NCBI GenBank assembly: GCA_964401855.1
Contig: CAYOAF010000205.1
Coordinates: 1-7,534 of the forward strand
DNA length: 7,534 nucleotides
Direction: 5' to 3'
DNA from: CAJWBT01 sp964401855
GTDB taxonomy: Bacteria > Chloroflexota > Dehalococcoidia > Lucifugimonadales > UBA3495
Position 1 is the stretch's first letter; every line of letters begins with the position of its first letter. Position numbers and translations under genes: made by a program. Of this stretch, positions 1-5,713 are shown in pieces. The notes under the pieces are model-generated. The model had not been told where the DNA came from, did no database searches, and was given only the letters and a program-made list of their open reading frames with translations.

Positions 1-135
1 CAATGGGAAAAGGTGCTCAGCCGGCTGGTTGCCGAGGAGACAGGCATCCTTCAGAAGCTGCATTTAACCCAGTTGACCGAAGCCCTGCAGGGAGATTCGC
101 CCGATTACTTTACCCTATGGGAGCACCGGAACTAG
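1..135 (+). CDS. C-terminal end of an unrecognised protein (partial)
   Basis: The frame beginning at base 1 is open for 44 codons and closes at TAG 133-135. The visible tail is hydrophilic and probably helical: it starts QWEKVLSRLV and ends YFTLWEHRN, with no membrane segment or motif I can assign. The stop lies 25 bases before the next ATG, on the same strand, so this is most likely the gene just upstream in the same operon. The start and nearly all of the protein lie outside the window, so I propose no function. A chance open frame is possible, but the length to the window edge, tight spacing and shared strand favour a real gene. Confidence 0.65.
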   Translation, partial: QWEKVLSRLVAEETGILQKLHLTQLTEALQGDSPDYFTLWEHRN

Positions 136-160
136 TCCACACCAGCAGGAGCATCAACGG

Positions 161-1198
161 ATGAGCGGCACAGGATTGTTTTTCAACCCCAGGCCAGACG
201 GGTACTCTTTCAAAGATATGATTACCGTCGCCCAACATGCGGATCGGCTAGGCTACGACGAACTCTGGACCGGCGAGTCATGGGGAATGGATGCCTTTAC
301 CGTGTTGACCGCCATCGCCTGCAACACCCAGTCCATTCGCCTGGGAACCGGGATCGTCACAGTGTACAGCCGCACCCCCTCCATGATCGCCCAATGCATC
401 GCCTCCCTGGACCTGGTCTCCGAGGGGAGGGCCATGCTGGGACTGGGGTCCAGCGGGCGGATCGTCATCGAAGATTGGCACGGACTGCCGTTCAAGTATC
501 CCTTGCAGCGCACCCGCGAGTACATGGAGATAATCCGCCAGGCCCTGTCGGGAGAGGCGGTGAACCATGAGGGCCGATTCTACAACTTGCGCCGCTTCCG
601 CCTGGGCGCTTCGCCGGTTCAACAACGCATCCCCATCTATCTGGCCAGCCTGGGCCCCAAGAACCTGGACCTGACCGGGGAGTTGGCCGACGGATGGCTT
701 CCCATCTGGGTCCATCAGGGACATCTTCCGGGCCTGAAAGAGCAGGTCGCCAAAGGTGCTGTCCGGGCTGGCAGGGATATTTCGGAGATCAGCGTCGCCC
801 CTCAAATCATGTGCCACGTGGCGGACGGGGCCGAGGACCTGGCAGACGCCGAACGGCGGGTTCGCGCTCACATGACCTACTACATCGGCGGCATGGGGAC
901 CTACTACTACGACCTGTTCAGCCGCTATGGCTACCAGGCTGAGGGGGACGCCCTCCGGGAAGCATGGGCGGCTGGTGACAGGGCCAAGGCGGCATCTATG
1001 ATTACGGACGAGATGCTGGACAACGTCACCATCCTTGGCGACGCAGCTACCTGCCGGGCGAAGCTGAATCAGTTCCGGCGCAGCGGGGCCGACATGCCGC
1101 TGGTCGCGTTCCCTCGCGGCTCCTCCTTGCCGGCCATGTTCCGCACCCTGGATGCACTCGCGCCCCGGGAGACTTCCCGGACCACGCCCTCACCATGA
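161..1198 (+). CDS. LLM-class flavin/F420-dependent oxidoreductase
   Basis: 345-residue TIM-barrel enzyme of the bacterial luciferase-like (LLM) superfamily, the usual length for the group. Visible signatures are the N-terminal strand with FFNPRPDG (7-14), AQHADRLGYDELWTGES (24-40), the cofactor-loop region IRLGTGIVTVYSRTP (59-73), LDLVSEGRAMLGLGSSG (83-99), WHGLP followed by RTREYMEIIRQAL (118-129), EGRFYNL (137-143), IPIYLASLGPKNLDLTGELADGW (157-179) and a C-terminal ILGDAATCRAKL segment (291-302). The YSRTP and LGLGSSG pattern resembles the F420-using branch (Rv3520c-like and methylenetetrahydromethanopterin-reductase-like) more than FMN monooxygenases such as SsuD, but cofactor and substrate cannot be fixed from sequence. 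The cytoplasmic substrate is unknown. AGGAG at 147-151, 9 bases before the ATG, supports this start. It ends in TGA within the ATGA shared with the next gene, so the two are probably translated together. Confidence 0.93.
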   Translation: MSGTGLFFNPRPDGYSFKDMITVAQHADRLGYDELWTGESWGMDAFTVLTAIACNTQSIRLGTGIVTVYSRTPSMIAQCIASLDLVSEGRAMLGLGSSGRIVIEDWHGLPFKYPLQRTREYMEIIRQALSGEAVNHEGRFYNLRRFRLGASPVQQRIPIYLASLGPKNLDLTGELADGWLPIWVHQGHLPGLKEQVAKGAVRAGRDISEISVAPQIMCHVADGAEDLADAERRVRAHMTYYIGGMGTYYYDLFSRYGYQAEGDALREAWAAGDRAKAASMITDEMLDNVTILGDAATCRAKLNQFRRSGADMPLVAFPRGSSLPAMFRTLDALAPRETSRTTPSP

Positions 1199-1767
1199 AA
1201 ATCGGCCTGATATCGGATACCCACCTGGCTGGCCGCGGCTGGGACCTGCCCGCCGAGGTGCTGACCGCGCTGGACGGAGTCGACCTGATCCTGCACTGCG
1301 GCGACCTGGAGTGCTTGGGCGTCATGGACTGCCTGGAAACGGTGGCCCCGGTGCTGGCGGTGCGTGGGTACGAAGACCCCACCGAGCCGGGCGATCGGTT
1401 GGCGGCGGTCACCCGGGTGGTCCAGGCTGGGGGATTAGCCATCGGCATGATCCACGACATCCAATGGCCGGGCCCACGGATCAGCACCACATCCGACGGC
1501 ACCGGGATAGTCTTCCCGGAAGGGCGAGGGCGGGATATCGCGGCTGAAAAATTCGGCCAGCCGGTGGATATCGTGGTCTTCGGGGACACCCACCATGAGC
1601 TGGTTTGCTATCACGACGGGGTGTTGCTGATCAACCCGGGCAGTCCAACCTATCCGGGCCGCCACTACCACCCTGAGGCAATGGGGACCCTCGGATTGCT
1701 GGAGATCGAAGGGGGGACGGCCCAGGTTCGCCTACTCTACCTCACAAAAGACCAGCCCCTGGGCTAG
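1195..1767 (+). CDS. YfcE/MJ0936-like metallophosphoesterase with altered metal ligands
   Basis: 190-residue calcineurin-like phosphoesterase of the small YfcE/MJ0936 type, full length for that family. Visible in order: SDTH (7-10) with the first metal ligands D8 and H10, LHCGDLE (33-39) with D37, IHD (86-88) with H87, GDTHHE (130-135) and the C-terminal INPGSPTYPG (146-155). Members hydrolyse phosphodiesters or phosphomonoesters using two metal ions in the cytoplasm; the natural substrate here is unknown. Two ligands differ from the usual pattern: the GN-x-D motif reads RGYED, with Tyr59 for Asn, and GHTH reads GDTH, with Asp131 for the first His. Asp can bind metal; Tyr is less likely to replace the bridging and catalytic Asn. 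The ATG lies inside the ATGA overlap with the oxidoreductase and has no clear ribosome site of its own, so translation probably depends on coupling. A strong hairpin follows about 60 bases downstream. Confidence 0.9.
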   Translation: MKIGLISDTHLAGRGWDLPAEVLTALDGVDLILHCGDLECLGVMDCLETVAPVLAVRGYEDPTEPGDRLAAVTRVVQAGGLAIGMIHDIQWPGPRISTTSDGTGIVFPEGRGRDIAAEKFGQPVDIVVFGDTHHELVCYHDGVLLINPGSPTYPGRHYHPEAMGTLGLLEIEGGTAQVRLLYLTKDQPLG

Positions 1768-1827
1768 CCAGGCCGCTGAAACCCCGCCAATGTTCCTCAC
1801 CGGACCCCCACTGGAGGGAAACGTAAA

Positions 1828-1853
1828 GGGCGCCCCATTTGCGTGGAGCGCCC
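1828..1853. terminator. Bidirectional terminator hairpin between convergent genes
   Basis: GGGCGC (1828-1833) pairs with GCGCCC (1848-1853). After one c/a mismatch the stem continues as CCA/TGG around the loop TTTGCG. On the plus strand it is followed by CCGTTTCT; on the minus strand by TTTACGTTT. It sits between the phosphoesterase and hppA, which end towards each other, so it can stop transcripts from both sides. The U-tracts are short, so strength is uncertain. Confidence 0.7.
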
Positions 1854-1891
1854 CCGTTTCTGCTTGGTCCCCTGAGTCTCTCCTTACGGGG

Positions 1892-1909
1892 CCTGGCAGC
1901 GTCGCCAGG
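1892..1909 (-). other. Stem-loop directly after the hppA stop codon
   Basis: CCTGGC (1892-1897), loop AGCGTC, GCCAGG (1904-1909): a perfect 6-bp stem that begins two bases past the hppA TAA in the direction of hppA transcription. No T-run follows on the minus strand. It is more likely a 3'-end-protecting stem, or the first part of a two-part terminator with the hairpin at 1828-1853, than a complete terminator. Confidence 0.45.
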
Positions 1910-1910
1910 A

Positions 1911-3950
1911 TTAGATCCGGTCTATGAGAGGTGTCACGTCCAGGAATACCGGCGCGAACACCAGGGAGACGATGGCCATCAGTTTGAGCAGGATGTTCAG
2001 CGACGGGCCCGAGGTGTCCTTGAAAGGATCACCCACCACATCTCCTTCCACTGCTGCCTTGTGGGCTTCCGACCCTTTCCCTCCGAAGTTGCCCAGTTCC
2101 ACGTATTTCTTGGCGTTATCCCATGCTCCACCGGCGGTGGCCATCATGATGGCCAGCATGAACCCAGCGCCGACCGCGCCGATCAACAGACCGCCCAACG
2201 CCTCGGTGCCGAGGATGAAGCCGGCGGATACAGGCACGACCACGGCCATCAGGCCGGGAATTATCATCTCCCGGAGGGCCCCACGGGTGGCGATGTCCAC
2301 ACACTTCGCATATTCCGGCGGGTTCGTGCCCTCCATCAAACCGGGAATCTCCCGGAACTGGCGCCGCACCTCGTTTACGATGGAGAAAGCGGCCCGGCCC
2401 ACGGCGTTCATGGTGAAGGCCGAGAACAGGAAGGGCAGCATGGCCCCGATGAGCAATCCGACCAGGGTCTTGTGGTCCAGCAGGTTGATTTTCATGTCCA
2501 GGTCAGCGGCCACCGCGTACGCGGCCAGCAGGGCCAGCGAGGTCAGGGCGGCGGAGCCGATGGCGAACCCCTTGCCCGTGGCAGCGGTGGTGTTCCCCAG
2601 GGCGTCCAGGGCGTCGGTCCTCTCCCGCACCTCGGGAGGAAGCTTGGCCTGCTCGGCGATACCCCCGGCGTTGTCTGCCACCGGCCCGTAGGCGTCGGTA
2701 GCCAGAGTGATGCCCAGCGTGGAAAGGAGCCCAACGCCGGCCAGGGCTACACCGTAGAAGCCGGCCAGCTCGAAGGCGATGATGATGGTCGCACCGATGG
2801 CGACCAACGGGGTCACCGTGCTCATCATTCCGGTGGCGATACCGCTGATCATCACGGTGGCCGCCCCGGTCTGAGAGTTTTCAGCGATCTTCTTGGTCGG
2901 CCCGTAGCTGTACGAGGTGTAGTATTCGGTGGACAGACCGACTATTATCCCGGCCACCAACCCAACCAAGACCGCCCAGAACCACTCGATCTCCAGGTCC
3001 AGGGCTATCACTGCAGCCAGGGCGAATACGGCCACCAGCACCGCAGCGGTGAATATGCCCCGACGCAAGGCCCAGAGCAACTGCCCGAAGTTGGCGTTCT
3101 CGCTGCTCCGGACCACAAAGGTACCCAGGATTGACGCCAGGATCCCGGCTCCTGCCAGCAGCAGGGGGAACATCGTCTGGTCGGCCTTCCAGGCGCCTTG
3201 GGTCCCGGCCAGCGCCGCCGCCGCCAGGGCCATAGCCGAGATGAGGGAGCCAACGTAGGACTCGAACAGATCGGCGCCCATGCCGGCCACGTCGCCCACG
3301 TTATCGCCCACGTTATCAGCGATGACACCGGCGTTGCGGGGGTCATCCTCGGGGATGCCGGCTTCAATCTTGCCCACCAGGTCGGACCCCACGTCGGCAG
3401 CCTTGGTGAAGATGCCGCCGCCAACCCTGGCGAACAGGGCTATGGAGCTTGCTCCAAAACCGAACCCGGCCACCACGCTGATGTCCTTGAAGATCAGGTA
3501 GAGGATTGAAACCCCGAGCAGGCCGATGCCCACCACCGTCACTCCCATTACCGACCCGCTGGAAAAGGCCACCCGAAGCGCCGGGTTCAGTCCGTGCATC
3601 GCGGCGGCGGCCGTCCTAACGTTGGCCCGCACCGCCACGCTCATACCGACGAGCCCGGCGGTTGCCGAACAGATGGTCCCCGCCAGGTAAGAGATGGCGG
3701 TCCTGGGCAACAGGTCGTCCCGGGTGTGCCAGTCGATGAGCACCCACAGGATACCGGTCACCAACACGACGAAGGGCAGAAGCACCAGGTATTCCCGGCG
3801 CAGGAAAGCGCCGGAACCTCCCCGGATAGCGTCGCCGATGGCCCGCATCGCCTCGGTGCCGGGATCGGCTTTCAAAACCTTGATGGTGGTGACCCCGGCG
3901 AAGAGAAGGGCGATGCCCCCGGCCACGATGGCGACAATCAAGAACTCCAA
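1911..3950 (-). CDS. hppA: K+-dependent-type membrane pyrophosphatase (ion-translocating)
   Basis: Integral membrane enzyme that hydrolyses cytoplasmic pyrophosphate and pumps H+ and/or Na+ outward; 679 residues from the chosen start, in the normal bacterial range, and hydrophobic throughout as expected for about 16 helices. The substrate-site signatures are intact: DVGSDLVGK (186-194), EDDPRN (201-206), the IADNVGDNVGDVAGMGADLFES segment (210-231), TDAYGPVADNAGGIAE (418-433) and GGAWDNAKKYVE (607-618). GNTTAATGKG (452-461) carries Ala456 and Gly459, the K+-dependent pattern; K+-independent enzymes have Lys and Thr there. The semi-conserved helix-6 Glu is in DLFES (Glu230). The frame opens from GTG 4007, but a promoter overlaps that codon. 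The TTG at 3950, five bases after a GGGGGG run, starts the protein at EFLIVAIVAGG, as in relatives. An out-of-frame ATG sits just upstream (3955). The gene is monocistronic and convergent with the phosphoesterase. Confidence 0.96.
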   Translation of the reverse strand: MEFLIVAIVAGGIALLFAGVTTIKVLKADPGTEAMRAIGDAIRGGSGAFLRREYLVLLPFVVLVTGILWVLIDWHTRDDLLPRTAISYLAGTICSATAGLVGMSVAVRANVRTAAAAMHGLNPALRVAFSSGSVMGVTVVGIGLLGVSILYLIFKDISVVAGFGFGASSIALFARVGGGIFTKAADVGSDLVGKIEAGIPEDDPRNAGVIADNVGDNVGDVAGMGADLFESYVGSLISAMALAAAALAGTQGAWKADQTMFPLLLAGAGILASILGTFVVRSSENANFGQLLWALRRGIFTAAVLVAVFALAAVIALDLEIEWFWAVLVGLVAGIIVGLSTEYYTSYSYGPTKKIAENSQTGAATVMISGIATGMMSTVTPLVAIGATIIIAFELAGFYGVALAGVGLLSTLGITLATDAYGPVADNAGGIAEQAKLPPEVRERTDALDALGNTTAATGKGFAIGSAALTSLALLAAYAVAADLDMKINLLDHKTLVGLLIGAMLPFLFSAFTMNAVGRAAFSIVNEVRRQFREIPGLMEGTNPPEYAKCVDIATRGALREMIIPGLMAVVVPVSAGFILGTEALGGLLIGAVGAGFMLAIMMATAGGAWDNAKKYVELGNFGGKGSEAHKAAVEGDVVGDPFKDTSGPSLNILLKLMAIVSLVFAPVFLDVTPLIDRI

Positions 3951-3997
3951 TTCATCCCCCCAATAAAAGCGAAAACAGGTGGTTTTTGAGCGTGGGA

Positions 3998-4026
3998 AAT
4001 CTATCACAATCCTCTGGGAGTGTCAA
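3998..4026 (-). promoter_or_regulatory. Sigma70-type promoter of hppA
   Basis: Read on the minus strand: TTGACA (4026-4021), a perfect -35 hexamer, then exactly 17 bases, then TAGATT (4003-3998), matching the -10 consensus at four of six positions. Transcription would start near 3990-3992, giving a leader of about 40 bases before TTG 3950. This rules out GTG 4007, which lies inside the promoter, as the start codon. Confidence 0.65.
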
Positions 4027-4052
4027 GAAAAGGTCGGAGGAGGTCCGCCTCC
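4025..4052 (-). terminator. Possible weak terminator upstream of the hppA promoter
   Basis: On the minus strand GGAGG (4052-4048), tetraloop CGGA, CCTCC (4043-4039) is followed by TCCGACC and then TTTTCTT (4031-4025), which runs into the hppA -35 box. It could end transcripts from the Wzz-like gene before hppA. The stem is only 5 bp and the T-tract is offset by 7 bases, so the call is tentative. Two more short stems lie in the same 137-base gap: GAGGAC/GTCCTC (4096-4113) and CCCGG/CCGGG (4144-4160). Confidence 0.3.
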
Positions 4053-4164
4053 ACTGGGACTGAACCGGGCGTTACCAGCGGCAAGGGGGCTACACGAGGA
4101 CCGGAGTGTCCTCAATCGAGACCGGAGACATGGGCCGGCAGTTCCCGGAGAGACGCCGGGGCTT

Positions 4165-4629
4165 CTAAGACAAGGTGTCCGTCAGACGCCCTCGTGCACG
4201 GTCCGCCATCACGGGGGCATCCTCCCACACGTATGCCCCCGCGATGGCCAGCAGAGTGCCGGCCACACTCCCTAGAACAACTGCCTTCCATCAAGCTTCA
4301 TCGGTTTCGTTCCGTTCTACCGCAAACTCCCGGATCACGATGGGAGTTTTGGTGTACGCGACCATCTTGGCTACTGTTGACGTGACGTGCTCAACAACTG
4401 CTTCTTCGGTTCTCCCCGAACTGGAGTCGATAGTGAGCACAACCTCCGGTGTCCGTTCATTTTCCAACACCGGGCCTTCAATAGCGACGGTGGCCGTCGC
4501 GGCGTATTCCACCGGATGCGCCTGGTTTGAGTAGTAGGCCAAGCCTAGGACGGCGCCCAGCGCGGGGCCCAGTAACAGGAGCCCCCACCAGCGACGCACG
4601 TAGTTGTAAAACAGCCACGATTCCTTCAT
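4165..4629 (-). pseudogene. Wzz/chain-length-determinant-like membrane protein with an in-frame TGA
   Basis: From ATG 4629 the frame gives 112 residues, then TGA (4293-4291), then 41 more codons in the same frame to TAG 4167-4165. The N-terminal part reads MKESWLFYNYVRRWWG, a membrane helix (about 15-33), then HPVEYAATATVAIEGP, the usual start of a Wzz-type (PF02706-like) extracytoplasmic domain, with a hydrophilic stretch to residue 112. The part after the stop begins WKAVVLGSVAGTLLAIAGAYV, a clear second helix like the C-terminal helix of these proteins, then a basic tail. The whole would be about 154 residues with two helices, shorter than classic Wzz (over 230). CGA to TGA (Arg to stop) is the simplest origin. 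TGA is a genuine stop here because it ends the oxidoreductase gene. The truncated product would lack its second anchor. A sequencing error or readthrough are alternatives. No glycosyltransferase lies nearby, and the ribosome site is weak. Confidence 0.7.
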
Positions 4630-4930
4630 ACGAAACCAACATAACAGCCAGCCGCGTCCAGCACCCAGGGTGCTAGCCCATGCTCTCGATGGGCAACACA
4701 CACACTTGATTTCCCAACTGCCGGCGCAATTGGCCCGGTAGACCGACCGACATTGTTCGTCCCCATCGCCGGCGCGGGGTTGCCTCCGGCCCGCTGATTT
4801 GCGATGATGCTATTCGTCCCGCCGGGCCGGCTTCATGCCACCGCCCGGGCCGCGGCGGCCGGCCGGCTCCAGCCCTGATGCCGCCGGCGCTTGGGGAGTT
4901 CCTCAATTCCAAAAAGGGGAGGTCAGGCCC
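4630..4930. other. Divergent intergenic region, GC-rich, no gene seen
   Basis: This 301-base gap separates the Wzz-like gene (minus) from the hydrolase-like gene (plus). Open frames crossing it are extensions of those genes or the antisense of the hydrolase, with no recognisable protein. It holds a 15-bp palindrome (4660-4674), a short CA run near 4695-4704, a GCCGG-G-CCGGC palindrome (4821-4831) and a CGGCCGGCCG palindrome (4856-4865). I found no convincing -35/-10 pair for either gene. Confidence 0.6.
4660..4674. promoter_or_regulatory. Perfect 15-bp palindrome upstream of the Wzz-like gene
   Basis: AGCACCC, a central A, then GGGTGCT: two exact 7-bp inverted arms, ending 30 bases before the Wzz-like ATG at 4629. 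As DNA it could be a repressor half-site pair. As RNA the 1-base centre forces some arm bases into the loop, and no T-run follows. Its role is inferred from position only. Confidence 0.35.
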
Positions 4931-5638
4931 ATGGCGCCGTCCTGGGAAAAGATCAAAGTAGGGCCCCACGACATGAGCCTCTACTTGAGCATACCCGCCG
5001 GCTCCGGGCCGTTCCCCGCGGTCCTGATCGGCCCGCACGCGGGCGGCCTCGACGGTTTCATTCAAGGGATTGCCGACCGGCTCGCGGAAAACGGATACGC
5101 CGCCGTGGCCCCCGATCTGTTCCACGAGATGGGTGAGGATTCCCAAGGGAAACAGCATCGGGACGACGCGAGCCTGTCCGCCGGCGTCACCGCCACGATA
5201 GACTTCCTTCGAACCCGCGCGTCCACCGGCCAACAACGAATCGGAGTGACCGGGTTCGGTATCGGCGGCAGGGCCGCCTGGCTGGCGGCAGCCGCCAGCC
5301 ACGAGTTCAATGCCTCAGTCCCCTTTTACGGGGGCGGCATGATGACGCCTTGGGGCGATGCCGCCGGGACCCCAATCGAACTGGCCGCCGGGATAGGATG
5401 TCCCATCCTATTCCATTTCGGGGAGGACGACGAGGACCCGTCGCAGGCGGACATGCGCACTCTGGACAACGAATTGACCCGGCTCGGCAAGCGTCATCAG
5501 TTTTTCACCTATCCTGGCGCGGGCCACGCTTTCATGGATTCAGCGGGGCCCCGGTACCATAAAGGCGCATCCCAAGCCGCCTGGGCCAGGACTCTGGAGT
5601 TCTTCAGCATGCACTTGAAGGGGCAGCCGGTCAGGTAG
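4931..5638 (+). CDS. Dienelactone-hydrolase family protein lacking the usual nucleophile
   Basis: 235-residue alpha/beta-hydrolase of the dienelactone hydrolase (DLH, PF01738) type, the usual length, predicted cytoplasmic with no signal peptide. Family landmarks: FPAVLIGPHAGGLDGFIQGIADRLAENGYAAVAPDLF (28-64), QQRIGVTGFGIGGRAAWLAAAA (101-122), FYGGG (132-136), CPILFHFGEDDEDP (157-170) with the probable catalytic Asp167, and YPGAGHAF (194-201) with His199. In active members the nucleophile elbow is G-x-C/S-x-G-G; here it reads GFGIGG, so position 110 is Gly (codon GGT 5258-5260), one base from TGT Cys. The Asp and His are kept. The protein may be catalytically dead, use another residue, or bind a ligand. 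GGGGAGG at 4916-4922, eight bases before ATG 4931, fixes the start; the frame extends upstream to 4835 without that support. Convergent with the exporter gene. Confidence 0.88.
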   Translation: MAPSWEKIKVGPHDMSLYLSIPAGSGPFPAVLIGPHAGGLDGFIQGIADRLAENGYAAVAPDLFHEMGEDSQGKQHRDDASLSAGVTATIDFLRTRASTGQQRIGVTGFGIGGRAAWLAAAASHEFNASVPFYGGGMMTPWGDAAGTPIELAAGIGCPILFHFGEDDEDPSQADMRTLDNELTRLGKRHQFFTYPGAGHAFMDSAGPRYHKGASQAAWARTLEFFSMHLKGQPVR

Positions 5639-5688
5639 CGAGCACGGGCCACAGCGGCTTTCGGGGCCGGTAACGAAGCCGGTGGCGT

Positions 5689-5708
5689 CCCTGAGCCACA
5701 GTTCAGGG
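5689..5708. terminator. Hairpin between the convergent hydrolase-like and exporter genes
   Basis: CCCTGA (5689-5694), an 8-base loop, TCAGGG (5703-5708): a perfect 6-bp stem 50 bases after the hydrolase stop and 5 bases past the exporter stop. Neither side has a T-run, so it may be only a transcript-end stem. No other candidate is clear in the 75-base gap. Confidence 0.35.
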
Positions 5709-5713
5709 CGGCC

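Noticed and set aside
1839..3134. A 431-codon plus-strand open frame
   Set aside because: It lies antisense to hppA, whose minus-strand protein carries all the pyrophosphatase motifs. Its His/Gly/Gln-rich composition is what the complement of that gene yields, and it has no domain of its own.
4096..4160. Short stems between hppA and the Wzz-like gene read as an RNA gene
   Set aside because: The stems are 5-6 bp, isolated, and do not combine into a tRNA, riboswitch or other structure I recognise.
4291..4293. TGA recoded as tryptophan or selenocysteine in this genome
   Set aside because: TGA ends the LLM oxidoreductase within an ATGA overlap, so it acts as a stop here. No selenocysteine-type enzyme motif surrounds the codon, and a Cys/Sec before a membrane helix makes no sense for a Wzz-like protein.
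4630..4701. An upstream start for the Wzz-like protein at 4701
   Set aside because: The extra 24 residues cover the 15-bp palindrome and do not resemble the family's N-terminus, which begins at MKESWLFYNYVRRWW.
4835..4930. A 32-residue N-terminal extension of the hydrolase-like protein
   Set aside because: A strong GGGGAGG site sits exactly before the ATG at 4931, and the extension is low-complexity Pro/Gly/Arg sequence.
4673..5302. A 209-codon minus-strand open frame
   Set aside because: It is antisense to the hydrolase-like gene, has no recognisable motif, and also runs through the palindrome and intergenic region.
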